Shown: positions 1 through 6,512, counted from the first letter of the stretch. The stretch is 11,867 nt of DNA from Actinomycetes bacterium (GCA_029779995.1 JAKOZM010000452.1:1-11867); one strand, 5' to 3'. Notes: a model not told the origin generated them from the sequence alone. Numbers and translations are program-made.

Positions 1-698
1 TGGACCGCCAGCAGGGGCAGCAGCAGTAGTGGCAGCATCGTCCAGGAATACGGATAGGCGATGGCCGTGATGGCGATCAGTGGGGACAGGGCCAGTACCG
101 CGACGGTCGAGATCGTGTAGAACCAGAACTCTTCGGAGAAGTCCTCCCACCACGAGGCATCAGTGGCCAGTCCAGCCACGAGGGCCAGGTTCAGGAGGTG
201 ATAAACGATCCAAGTACCCACGATCCACCAGAGATCGCTGGCAGAGAGATCGGTGTGCGGGTTCTCTGGGGTCGGTTGTACTCCGGCGACGACCATGACC
301 AGCCAGGCGGCACTCAGACTGCAGGTGTATTGCCCCACGTTGAACAGTAGTTTCCAGAGCGGTTTGCGCTGCAGCACCTCGGAGAAGACCGTGGAGAAGG
401 CGAAGAGCAGGACAGCCGGATACAGCCCCCACAGGTACATCGCCGCGAAAACGAACGCCAGCGAGATCGACACCGGGTTGCCGACCAGGCGCGTCATGAC
501 GATTGGACGCAACTCGCTGAGGCCAACGATGATGGCGATCATCACCAGGGGCTCGGCCATCGCCAGCAGGGCTCCGGTGCTGACGTTGAACGCCGAGACG
601 ACCAGGACCGCCAATCCGAGCCATGTGCAGAGATGCCAGGTCGCGGCGAACCTGCTCGGACGCAGTAGCGAGGGGTATGTCTGCGTCGCTGGTGCCAC
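1..698 (-). CDS. Multi-pass membrane protein, N-terminal part; probable sensor region of a cyclic-di-GMP-type signalling protein (partial)
   Basis: The frame is open from a GTG at 696-698 to the left edge, giving 232 codons with no end. A GGGAGGGA ribosome binding site lies 6 nt before the GTG, and an in-frame TGA 9 codons upstream limits other starts. The product is almost entirely hydrophobic, with about seven predicted membrane segments (near residues 19-37, 42-60, 77-104, 117-139, 155-176, 192-213 and 217-232). Residues 108-130 (VLQRKPLWKLLFNVGQYTCS and following) resemble the K-x-LFN-x-xQY pattern I associate with integral membrane sensor regions placed before GGDEF/EAL or HD-GYP domains in actinobacteria. 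The catalytic part would lie left of the window, so the signalling role is inferred. That it is a membrane protein is clear. Other frames over this stretch are Arg/Pro-rich shadows. Confidence 0.6.
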   Translation of the reverse strand, partial: MAPATQTYPSLLRPSRFAATWHLCTWLGLAVLVVSAFNVSTGALLAMAEPLVMIAIIVGLSELRPIVMTRLVGNPVSISLAFVFAAMYLWGLYPAVLLFAFSTVFSEVLQRKPLWKLLFNVGQYTCSLSAAWLVMVVAGVQPTPENPHTDLSASDLWWIVGTWIVYHLLNLALVAGLATDASWWEDFSEEFWFYTISTVAVLALSPLIAITAIAYPYSWTMLPLLLLPLLAV

Positions 699-725
699 TA
701 CGCGTCCCTCCCTGGCCAGATCTCA

Positions 726-731
726 AATCTA
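726..731 (-). promoter_or_regulatory. Possible -10 box of the membrane sensor gene
   Basis: TAGATT on the minus strand lies 27 nt before the GTG start. A transcript beginning about 7 nt downstream would have a leader of roughly 20 nt containing the GGGAGG ribosome binding site. I see no convincing -35 box. Confidence 0.35.
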
Positions 732-784
732 GCGGCGGTCACGCCGAAACTCCTGGCAGAAGGGCGCTCAGATCCCCCGATGGG

Positions 785-930
785 TCAGGGCACTGACACC
801 ACGACGTTGCCGTGCTTGCGTCGGCCATTCACGTGGCGATAGCGGCGACGACGTCCGCCAGTGGGTACGTCCGGTCGTTCGCTGGTTGCAGGGCGCCACC
901 AGGGAGCAGAGTTGCCAGCGCTTCCAGACG
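785..930 (-). pseudogene. Decayed C-terminal fragment of a zinc-type alcohol dehydrogenase / quinone oxidoreductase (MDR family)
   Basis: On the minus strand one frame reads RLEALATLLPGGALQPANDR, then TYPLADVV, then hits a TGA at 829-831. Shifting frame by one base near 833-845 continues with YRHVNGRRKHGNVVVSVP and a stop at 785-787. Joined, these match the usual C-terminus of medium-chain dehydrogenase/reductase quinone oxidoreductases: LEALA-x-LL-x-x-GAL-x-P-x-x-DRTYPL, then Y-R/HV-x-x-GRK-x-GNVVV. Only about 48 codons of a protein normally over 300 residues long remain. The lapA-like gene ends at 996, so the N-terminal and nucleotide-binding parts are missing and a simple sequencing error cannot explain the fragment. 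It is best read as the residue of a gene lost by deletion. The reading up to about 957 (RYGDVARCF) may also belong to it but is not recognisable. The family assignment is by pattern recall. Confidence 0.65.
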
Positions 931-995
931 GAAGCATCGCGCGACATCCCCGTAGCGCTGCCACGCGGGCGGGGTGTGAGATGTGGCAGTGCCGG

Positions 996-1244
996 TCAGG
1001 CGCGACGCGCCTTGCGGCGACGGCGGCGACGCATGACCCCCAGGCCGAACCAGACCATGGCCCCGAAGGCGGCCACGACGACCGTGTAGAACCACACGGG
1101 CCAGGTGAAGTCCCAGAAGAGGAACTCCAGCGTCACCGATTGCCGATTCTGAAATATGAAGAGCAAGAGCACGACCAGCCCGCCGCCGGCCGCCAATGAA
1201 CTGGCACCCAGTGCTCCCTTGGACTCTGTCGGTTCGATCGTCAT
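996..1244 (-). CDS. LapA-like (DUF1049) small membrane protein
   Basis: This 82-residue protein has two membrane segments, near residues 18-32 and 49-69. Between them lies FQNRQSVTLEFLFWDFTWPV, the characteristic F-x-xQN-x-x-V-x-x-x-FLFW stretch of LapA/DUF1049 proteins, and the chain ends in a strongly basic tail (MRRRRRRKARRA). LapA relatives in enterobacteria work with LapB in controlling lipopolysaccharide assembly; in a Gram-positive actinobacterium the role is unknown, so the name reflects fold only. The ATG at 1242-1244 was chosen because GAGGGG lies about 5 nt upstream and the family begins shortly before the first membrane segment. The frame stays open upstream, but the extension does not look like coding sequence. 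Downstream on the same strand lies the dehydrogenase remnant. Confidence 0.82.
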   Translation of the reverse strand: MTIEPTESKGALGASSLAAGGGLVVLLLFIFQNRQSVTLEFLFWDFTWPVWFYTVVVAAFGAMVWFGLGVMRRRRRRKARRA

Positions 1245-1263
1245 GGAAGCCCCTCGGGTCGAC

Positions 1264-1280
1264 GCCGGGATGCCCCCGGC
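1264..1280 (-). promoter_or_regulatory. Small hairpin in the leader of the lapA-like gene
   Basis: GCCGGG and CCCGGC pair over a 5-nt loop, 20-36 nt before the lapA-like start codon. If transcription starts from the weak TAGGTT box at 1289-1294 (minus strand), this hairpin would sit near the 5' end of the transcript. A regulatory role is possible but unsupported; a perfect 6-bp GC stem can arise by chance in DNA this GC-rich. Confidence 0.25.
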
Positions 1281-1288
1281 TTTGGCCG

Positions 1289-1294
1289 AACCTA
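1289..1294 (-). promoter_or_regulatory. Possible -10 box of the lapA-like gene
   Basis: TAGGTT on the minus strand fits the TANNNT pattern and would give a leader of about 38 nt containing the GAGGGG ribosome binding site. No good -35 box is visible. The rest of the 203-bp divergent gap (1245-1447) shows no gene. Confidence 0.25.
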
Positions 1295-1435
1295 ACATGA
1301 TCAACAGACATCTGCCCCTCCAGACATGCGGTCTCCAGCGCCACTTCGCACCCTCTGAGCTCTCTTGCGACAGCCTTTCCACGTCAATATCGCGGGCCAT
1401 CGGCGGTCGGAGTTTCGTCAGAATCCCGAAGGCCA

Positions 1436-1441
1436 TACTCT
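1436..1441 (+). promoter_or_regulatory. Probable -10 box for leaderless transcription of the serine hydrolase gene
   Basis: TACTCT is followed by exactly 6 nt and then the ATG at 1448. There is no ribosome binding site in those 6 nt, so the transcript probably begins at or beside the start codon. The -35 region is weak. Confidence 0.5.
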
Positions 1442-1447
1442 GACCCA

Positions 1448-2563
1448 ATGCGCTGGCCCGTGATCGTCTGCACGACCGTTCTGCTTGCCGCGTGTTCCGC
1501 CGGCGGAGATCCGCAGCCTTCGCCGACACCGACCGCGCCGGCAGCGACTGCGTTACCAGCGAGCACGACCGAGGCCTTGAGCCAGCAGTTGACCACCACA
1601 ATGGTCCGCAACGATGTGCCCGGCGGCGCCGTCGAGGTATGTATCCCCGGGTACGAGGACTGGGCAACGGCGCAAGGGGTCTCGGACGTGGAGAGTCAGA
1701 CTCCCCTGACGACCGATGCTGTGTGGCCGATCCGCAGCGTCACGAAGTCAGTCACCGTGACGCTGATCCTGCAACTGGTGGATGAAGGCAAGATCTCCCT
1801 GGATGACACGATCGATCAGTGGGTGCCAAACGTGCCCAATGGCGACGAGATCACGTTGCGACAACTCGCGGATATGAGCAGCGGCGTGCCCGAGTACACC
1901 ACCCAGGCGTGGATCGACGAGTACATCAAGGACACGCAGAAGGCCTTCACGACCGAAGAACTGATCGACTTTGCCGTGGCGGAACCTGCGCAGTTCGCCC
2001 CCGGCGCGCAGAAGGTGTACACCAACACCAACACCCTGCTGCTCGGCCAAGTGGTGCAGCAGGAGTACGGAAAGCCGTTCGGGGAGGTCGTGCAGGAGCA
2101 GATCATCTCGCCCCTGGGTTTGACGGGAACGATGTACCACACCGAGGTCAACGACTGGACCGGACCGACCGGCTACCAGGGTGGTGAGCCGCAGGAGAAC
2201 AACTTCACGGTCCTCGGGCCCGCCGGGGCCATGACCTCGACGTTGAGTGACCTCTGCAAATGGGGCCAGGCATTGGGAAGCGGCAGCCTGCTACAAGCTG
2301 GGACTCAGGCCGCTCGCGTCCAAGGCGCCCCCCTGGACAAGGGCCCTGAGTACGACTTCTACGGGCAGGGCATCGGTGGTCTGGAAGGCTGGATCGGGCA
2401 CACGGGGGAGGGCTTCGGGCATACGGTGCTCGTCATGCACAATCCTGATTCAGGGGCGACCGCGGTGGTTGCCATGAATATCTCCAATGCAGGCAAGCAC
2501 GTCCCCACCCGCTACTTCCGCAAGATCGCCCCGCTTCTGGATGAGGTCCCGCCCGCTGGCTGA
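1448..2563 (+). CDS. Lipoprotein serine hydrolase, class C beta-lactamase / D-Ala-D-Ala carboxypeptidase fold
   Basis: The 371-residue product begins with a lipoprotein signal: a short hydrophobic stretch and the lipobox L-A-A-C with the lipidated cysteine at residue 16. A Pro/Thr/Ala-rich linker (21-40) follows. The catalytic domain has all three serine active-site motifs in order: S-V-T-K (97-100, nucleophile Ser97 and Lys100), Y-T-N (191-193) and H-T-G (318-320). These, and the length, fit the beta-lactamase-related family (Pfam Beta-lactamase, MEROPS S12-like), whose members act on D-alanyl peptides, beta-lactams or esters; the real substrate cannot be read from the sequence. The protein should be anchored on the outer face of the cell membrane. 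Its start lies 6 nt after a TANNNT box with no ribosome binding site. The heliorhodopsin gene follows after 51 bp but appears to have its own promoter. Confidence 0.9.
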   Translation: MRWPVIVCTTVLLAACSAGGDPQPSPTPTAPAATALPASTTEALSQQLTTTMVRNDVPGGAVEVCIPGYEDWATAQGVSDVESQTPLTTDAVWPIRSVTKSVTVTLILQLVDEGKISLDDTIDQWVPNVPNGDEITLRQLADMSSGVPEYTTQAWIDEYIKDTQKAFTTEELIDFAVAEPAQFAPGAQKVYTNTNTLLLGQVVQQEYGKPFGEVVQEQIISPLGLTGTMYHTEVNDWTGPTGYQGGEPQENNFTVLGPAGAMTSTLSDLCKWGQALGSGSLLQAGTQAARVQGAPLDKGPEYDFYGQGIGGLEGWIGHTGEGFGHTVLVMHNPDSGATAVVAMNISNAGKHVPTRYFRKIAPLLDEVPPAG

Positions 2564-2601
2564 CTGGCGGCCGTTCACCCTGCGTAGCCGCTGACAGCCG
2601 C

Positions 2602-2607
2602 TAGCGT
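2602..2607 (+). promoter_or_regulatory. Probable -10 box of the heliorhodopsin gene (leaderless)
   Basis: TAGCGT lies 7 nt before the ATG at 2615, and the 7 nt between contain no normal ribosome binding site. The box sits inside an 8-bp palindrome (CGCTAGCG, 2599-2606) and just after two direct copies of AGCCGCT (2586-2592 and 2596-2602) spaced 10 bp apart, which could be an operator. Confidence 0.42.
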
Positions 2608-2614
2608 GGTGGTT

Positions 2615-3403
2615 ATGAACTCCACATCCCGCACGAAGGACCCCAAGTCGGTCGACGCGGGACGTTTGGCAGGTCTACGCCGCTACAACGTCATCGTCGG
2701 CATCATCCTGCTCGTGCAGGCCGTCGCGGTGGTCGCGTTGTCCAACGACTTCTCGCTGCCGGTGACGGCGTCGTATCTGGAGGGGCCGCCAGGAACAACT
2801 CCCGGGGCGCCGGTGACATTGCTCGATACCCCCATCGGTTTGGCGGTGGCTGGCTTCCTGGCACTGTCCGGGCTGGCCCTGCTGCTGGTCGCCACGGTCT
2901 GGTACTCCGGTTATGCGCGAGACCTCGCGCACCAGCGCAACCGGGCACGCTGGGTGGAGTACGCCCTGACATCTTCGATGATGATCGTGCTGATCGCCCA
3001 GATCACGGGCCTGACGGATGTGGCCGCCTTGGCCGCGATCTTCGCTGTGAACGCGGCCATGATCCTCTTCGGGTGGCTGCAAGAGGTCTACGAGTCGCCC
3101 GGCGGTGGCTTCCTCCCGTTCATCTTCGGGTCCGTGGTCGGGATCGTGCCGTGGCTGATCATCGCCTTCTTCGTCGTGGCTCCTGGTTCCACATCGTCGG
3201 CCGAGCCGCCCGCCTTCGTCTACGGGATCATCATTTCCTTGTTCCTGTTCTTCAATGTGTTCGCCCTCAACCAGTACCTGCAGTACAAGCAGGTTGGGCG
3301 CTGGGCGGACTACCTGAACGGTGAGCGCACCTACATCACCCTGAGTCTGGTCGCCAAGTCTTTGCTGGCCTGGCAGGTGTTCGCGGGGACGCTGGCTGGG
3401 TAA
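2615..3403 (+). CDS. Heliorhodopsin, retinal-binding seven-helix membrane protein
   Basis: The 262-residue protein has seven membrane segments (about 27-43, 73-97, 113-131, 134-157, 166-189, 200-222, 239-261). Helix 7 contains LSLVAKSLLAWQ, where Lys248 is the expected retinal Schiff-base lysine. Helix 3 starts with RWVEY, where Glu115 is the expected counterion. The helix-1 stretch LSNDFSLPVTASYL (42-55) and MILFGWLQEVYE (149-160) are also heliorhodopsin-like. The type-1 proton-pump carboxylate motif is absent. Heliorhodopsins are light-sensing proteins with inverted membrane orientation (N-terminus inside); most pump nothing, and their role is debated. At two places where I recall conserved histidines (TM1 'LLHLxQ' and TM2/3 'ALAHLL') this protein has leucine (about L32 and L89). 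GTGs at 2606 and 2609 are alternative starts; ATG 2615 fits the TAGCGT box. No retinal-synthesis gene lies in the window. Confidence 0.93.
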   Translation: MNSTSRTKDPKSVDAGRLAGLRRYNVIVGIILLVQAVAVVALSNDFSLPVTASYLEGPPGTTPGAPVTLLDTPIGLAVAGFLALSGLALLLVATVWYSGYARDLAHQRNRARWVEYALTSSMMIVLIAQITGLTDVAALAAIFAVNAAMILFGWLQEVYESPGGGFLPFIFGSVVGIVPWLIIAFFVVAPGSTSSAEPPAFVYGIIISLFLFFNVFALNQYLQYKQVGRWADYLNGERTYITLSLVAKSLLAWQVFAGTLAG

Positions 3404-3412
3404 CGCACTGAC

Positions 3413-3441
3413 GGCCTGGCGGTGCTCCTCACGGGCAGGCC
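3413..3441 (+). terminator. Hairpin after the heliorhodopsin gene, likely terminator
   Basis: GGCCTG pairs with CAGGCC, and inside these GGTG..CACG continues the stem with two mismatches around a CTCCT loop. It starts 10 nt after the stop codon. There is no run of T, as is common for actinobacterial hairpin terminators. Confidence 0.45.
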
Positions 3442-3472
3442 GGCGTGACCTCGATTGTTGTTGGTGGCGCTG

Positions 3473-3486
3473 CCCGCGTGTGCGGG
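3473..3486 (-). terminator. Hairpin after the HNH endonuclease gene, likely terminator
   Basis: CCCGC and GCGGG pair over a 4-nt loop, 11 nt after the TAG stop of the HNH gene on the minus strand. With its flanks (GCTGCCCGCGTGTGCGGGG) it looks like a type I-E CRISPR repeat, but it occurs once and no array or cas gene is present, so a terminator is the simpler reading. Confidence 0.4.
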
Positions 3487-3496
3487 GAACCCATTT

Positions 3497-4606
3497 CTAG
3501 GGGTCGTCGGGTCGGCTGGTGTATCGCTTGCCGCGGGGGCTGATCCAGATGGTCGTGTTGTTCGGTCCGCGTTCGACCCGCCAGCCGGTGTGGGTTTTGA
3601 TGCGGTGGTGGTATCGGCATAGCGGCTGGAGATTGTCGGCGTCGGTGGGGCCCGCTGGCCAGGGGACGATGTGGTCCAAATCGCAGTTCCGGGCGGGCCG
3701 GCGGCAGCCCGGGAACCGGCAGTGCCGATCCCGGGTTTTCACGTACCTGCGCATCTTCAGGGTGGGCATATACCCTGCTTGTAGCTGGGGCAGGGTTAGC
3801 CGGATGATCGCCGAGGGCAGTTCCAGGCGGCGCAGCAGATCATCCGCATGGGCATCAGCGATCGGCCCGTACCCTTCGATCTCCGCCCCGTCATCGGTCA
3901 TGATCACGGCGATCGGGACCTGCTCAGCCGGAGTGATCCCCGTCAACAGTTCGATGAACATGTCGGCCCGGATGGCCTCCCGGTTGCCGTGAATGTTGTT
4001 CGACCGCACCCGGATCGAATCCATACACGCCGTGGCCTCCTCGGCGGTCAGATAGGCCGACAGCGTGGCCATCCCGTCCGGCTCCGGGATCAGGCTGACC
4101 TTGCGACACGTGCGGGCCTTCTTACGCCTGCGTTCGGCGGCATCCGGATCGATCCGGTCCACCTGGCGCGGTAGCCAGCCCCGCACCTGGTGCCGCGTCC
4201 GGGTGGCCGCATAGTCGATCGCCCGCTCGACCAGTTCCCGCCGGGCACCCGGTTCAAGTCCGAGGGTGGATGTGGCAATCTCCCGGGCCTTCGAGAGGTC
4301 GATGCGGCCCGTGGCCAGCGCCTTCAGCAGCACCGGCAGGCCGGACACCACATCCACCGCCACATCCACCATCGACGACGCCGCACCAGGCGACCAGACC
4401 ATCGCACACGCCACCTCCGGCGGCGTCGGATCCACCACCACCCCGTCCGGATCGGCCCCCAGCTCAGACTCCACGAACACCTGGTGGAACGCCTTCAGTT
4501 GCTGGGCGTGGCAGTACCCGATCACCGCCTCAGCCGCCTTCGCCCGCTCCAGCGGATCTTCCCGGGAGCGCATCGCCTCCCAGGCATCCATCACCCATTC
4601 GTTCAT
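3497..4606 (-). CDS. DUF222 / HNH endonuclease domain protein (13E12-type)
   Basis: The 369-residue product has an N-terminal DUF222-type helical region (about 15-270) and a C-terminal HNH nuclease module. The module shows C296-R-F-P-G-C301, then DLDHIVPW (His312), N325 in NLQPLC, and Cys330 with His333/His334: the zinc-binding and catalytic pattern of HNH nucleases. The tail THTGWRVERGPNNTTIWISP is also typical of this actinobacterial family. These genes are often present in many copies per actinobacterial genome, and their biological role is unclear; some are counted with the mycobacterial 13E12 repeat family. ATG at 4604-4606 was chosen because TACGGT lies 6 nt before it. The frame extends 11 codons upstream to 4639, which would overlap that box. 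The gene is convergent with the heliorhodopsin gene and follows the small lipoprotein on the same strand. It shows no sign of truncation. Confidence 0.9.
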   Translation of the reverse strand: MNEWVMDAWEAMRSREDPLERAKAAEAVIGYCHAQQLKAFHQVFVESELGADPDGVVVDPTPPEVACAMVWSPGAASSMVDVAVDVVSGLPVLLKALATGRIDLSKAREIATSTLGLEPGARRELVERAIDYAATRTRHQVRGWLPRQVDRIDPDAAERRRKKARTCRKVSLIPEPDGMATLSAYLTAEEATACMDSIRVRSNNIHGNREAIRADMFIELLTGITPAEQVPIAVIMTDDGAEIEGYGPIADAHADDLLRRLELPSAIIRLTLPQLQAGYMPTLKMRRYVKTRDRHCRFPGCRRPARNCDLDHIVPWPAGPTDADNLQPLCRYHHRIKTHTGWRVERGPNNTTIWISPRGKRYTSRPDDP

Positions 4607-4612
4607 GCCCAC

Positions 4613-4618
4613 ACCGTA
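4613..4618 (-). promoter_or_regulatory. Probable -10 box of the HNH gene (leaderless)
   Basis: On the minus strand TACGGT is followed by GTGGGC and then the ATG at 4606, leaving 6 nt. No ribosome binding site with normal spacing is visible. Confidence 0.45.
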
Positions 4619-4678
4619 CGAGAGGGCTACGACAAACACCTCTGACCAGGAACTACGCGGTGGATAACCTAGCCTTCG

Positions 4679-5065
4679 TTACCCGCAGCCCACCGTGGTG
4701 GCTGCCGTGTCGATCGTGGAACTCACTGAATCGACCGCTTGGGTGACCGCCGCCGGTACGTCCGCGCTCTCCTTGGCTGCTGAAAGCGACTGGGTGATCC
4801 CGTCGAGGCCCTGTGAGATCCCGACCAGCACTGCGCGCTCCGCGATCGGGGCGTCTTCGATGGCCTGCTCGATGTTGGCCTGTACCTCGGCCACCTGCCG
4901 CTTGGCGTCGCCGACGGTCTTGGGCGCTGTCGTGGTCAGGGAGGAGAGTCCCTTCTGAGCCTTCGTGAGCCCCTCGCACACTTGGGCGGTCTCCTCGCTG
5001 GACGCGCAACCACTCAGCACGAGCACTGCCACGCCTGCCATCGTGCCGAATCGATTCATCTTCAT
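4679..5065 (-). CDS. Small helical lipoprotein of unknown function
   Basis: The 128-residue protein starts with a lipoprotein signal containing a hydrophobic stretch and the lipobox L-S-G-C (cysteine at residue 20), so it should be anchored outside the membrane by lipid. The mature part is rich in Ala, Thr, Glu, Gln and Ser with a spacing that predicts long amphipathic helices (about 27-60 and 63-118). A second cysteine pair is possible between C30 and C127 (VCEGL and VGCG). I do not recognise a family. The ATG at 5063-5065 was chosen because TAATCT sits exactly 6 nt upstream; an in-frame ATG two codons later is possible. The gene is divergent from the MFS gene, with the HNH gene 72 bp downstream on the same strand. 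Confidence 0.8.
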   Translation of the reverse strand: MKMNRFGTMAGVAVLVLSGCASSEETAQVCEGLTKAQKGLSSLTTTAPKTVGDAKRQVAEVQANIEQAIEDAPIAERAVLVGISQGLDGITQSLSAAKESADVPAAVTQAVDSVSSTIDTAATTVGCG

Positions 5066-5071
5066 TCCGCA

Positions 5072-5077
5072 AGATTA
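5072..5077 (-). promoter_or_regulatory. Probable -10 box of the small lipoprotein gene (leaderless)
   Basis: TAATCT on the minus strand is followed by 6 nt (TGCGGA) and the ATG at 5065. It is the closest match to the -10 consensus among the promoters in the window. Confidence 0.5.
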
Positions 5078-5142
5078 CTTTCGAGCTCGTCGGCCGCCGA
5101 TCATGACTGGCCTTGAGACCGATTCGAATGCCCCCGCGGGTC

Positions 5143-5148
5143 TACAGT
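5143..5148 (+). promoter_or_regulatory. Possible -10 box of the MFS-GH127 operon
   Basis: TACAGT lies 23 nt before the ATG at 5172 and would give a leader of about 17 nt carrying the GGAGGG site at 5162-5167. A TTGAGA at 5113-5118 is too far (24 nt) to be a standard -35 box. Confidence 0.35.
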
Positions 5149-5161
5149 TCAAGGAGGGCGA

Positions 5162-5167
5162 GGAGGG
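5162..5167 (+). promoter_or_regulatory. Ribosome binding site deciding the MFS start
   Basis: GGAGGG followed by 4 nt and ATG 5172. The same frame is open much further upstream (ATG at 5103 and beyond), but those starts have no ribosome binding site and would add a non-membrane leader, so 5172 is preferred. Confidence 0.65.
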
Positions 5168-5171
5168 ACTC

Positions 5172-6512
5172 ATGACGGCGGCACCGGAAACCAGCAGCCA
5201 CCTGACACCGACCGGACTGGGCAGTCGCACCTGGTGGGCCCTCATCATCGTCGGCCTGATCGGGCAGGTGGCGTGGGTCGTCGAGAACATGTACCTCAAC
5301 CTGTTCGTCTACGAGACCATCACCGACGAGCCGACCGTCATCGCGCTGATGGTGGCCGTGAGTGCCATCTCCGCCACAGCTGCAGCTTTTGTCGTCGGCG
5401 CCTGGAGCGACCGGGTAGGTAGAAGACGGGTATTCATCACGGCGGGCTACGCCTTGTGGGGGATGTCGACGATGTTGTTCGGGTTCGCCACCGTGGACAC
5501 TCTGGCCACTTTTGTGCCGGTTGCGACCGCAGCGACTGCGGCGGCCACAGCTGTGATCGTTATCGACGCGATCATGAGTTTCCTAGGTGCCGGAGCCAAT
5601 GACGCCTCATTCAACGCTTGGGTCACCGACACCACGGACGAAGGTAATCGTGGCCGCGTAGAGACCGTCCTGACGGCCATGCCGCTGCTTGCCATGTTGC
5701 TGGTCTTCGGAGGAATGGATGGTCTGACCAAGGACGGGCAGTGGTCGGCCTTCTTCGTGATCACCGGTGTGCTGATGATCGCCGCAGCAGGGGTGGCGTG
5801 GCTGCTGGTGCGCGACTCCCCGCGCGAGCAGGTGCAGCACGAGACGATGTGGCGTGCCATGGTGCACGGCCTGCGCCCATCCGCGGTGCGTGCCGATCCC
5901 GATCTCTACCTCGCGTTGACCGCGTTGGCCCTGGTCGGGATCTCGTCACAGGTCTTCTTGCCGTACCTGCTGATCTACATCCAGAACTACCTGCAAATAG
6001 AGGCTTACGCCCTGGTCCTGGCGGTCGTGCTGATTGGTGCATCTGTCGTCGGTGTCCTGGGCGGCCGGGTCATCGACCGCGTCGGCAAGGTCAACGCCAT
6101 GTTGCCTGCTGCCGGTATCTATCTGGCGGGTCTGGCGCTCACGTTCGCCGCCCGCGGCATGCTGGCCCTGATGGGGGCCGGCCTGGTCTTGATGGCGGGA
6201 TTCCTGTTGTCGCAGGCCGTGATCGCCGCAGCCGTGCGCGACTACACGCCGCCGGATCGGGTCGGCACCGTGCAGGGCCTACGCATGGTGTTCTTCGTCG
6301 CGCTGCCCATGGTGATTGGACCCGCGATCGGGGCGGCGGTCATCAAGAACGCCGATGCGACGTATGTGAATCTGGGTCAGATCAAGCAAGTTCCCACGCC
6401 GGGCATCTTCTTGGCTGCGGCCGTGGTCGTGCTCTTCGTCGTGCTGCCTGTCGCGGTCCTGCGGCGACGACAGAAAGCGGGCGTGGCCTACCAGCTCTCC
6501 GAGCCACAGTGA
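5172..6512 (+). CDS. Major facilitator superfamily transporter, probable sugar/glycoside uptake
   Basis: The 446-residue protein has about 12 membrane helices. The loop between helices 2 and 3 carries the MFS signature G-A-W-S-D-R-V-G-R-R-R, and the matching half-way loop reads GGRVIDRVGKV, so both halves of the family fold are present. The N-terminus (RTWWALIIVGLIGQVAWVVE) resembles a group of MFS transporters found beside glycoside hydrolase genes. The GH127-like gene follows after 23 bp on the same strand and lacks a signal peptide, so a likely job is importing an L-arabinose-containing glycoside or oligosaccharide; this substrate is inferred from the neighbour only. The start rests on the GGAGGG site. 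The other large frame under its 3' half is an Arg/Gly-rich shadow and not a gene. Confidence 0.88.
   Translation: MTAAPETSSHLTPTGLGSRTWWALIIVGLIGQVAWVVENMYLNLFVYETITDEPTVIALMVAVSAISATAAAFVVGAWSDRVGRRRVFITAGYALWGMSTMLFGFATVDTLATFVPVATAATAAATAVIVIDAIMSFLGAGANDASFNAWVTDTTDEGNRGRVETVLTAMPLLAMLLVFGGMDGLTKDGQWSAFFVITGVLMIAAAGVAWLLVRDSPREQVQHETMWRAMVHGLRPSAVRADPDLYLALTALALVGISSQVFLPYLLIYIQNYLQIEAYALVLAVVLIGASVVGVLGGRVIDRVGKVNAMLPAAGIYLAGLALTFAARGMLALMGAGLVLMAGFLLSQAVIAAAVRDYTPPDRVGTVQGLRMVFFVALPMVIGPAIGAAVIKNADATYVNLGQIKQVPTPGIFLAAAVVVLFVVLPVAVLRRRQKAGVAYQLSEPQ

Noticed and set aside
160..732. Open frames on both strands over the left-edge membrane protein
   Set aside because: Their products are low-complexity Arg/Gly/Pro/Ser or Thr/Ser mixtures with no hydrophobic pattern; the third frame on the minus strand is a coherent membrane protein with a ribosome binding site.
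1245..1667. Upstream extension of the lapA-like gene to an ATG at 1667
   Set aside because: It would run antisense through the serine hydrolase start and its promoter, the added sequence does not resemble a domain, and the ATG at 1244 has a ribosome binding site.
3466..3492. CRISPR array
   Set aside because: Only one repeat-like palindrome is present; there are no regularly spaced copies and no cas genes in the window.
4190..4746. His/Pro/Arg-rich open frames on the plus strand opposite the HNH gene
   Set aside because: They are antisense shadows of the GC-rich DUF222 region with no recognisable domain or start site.
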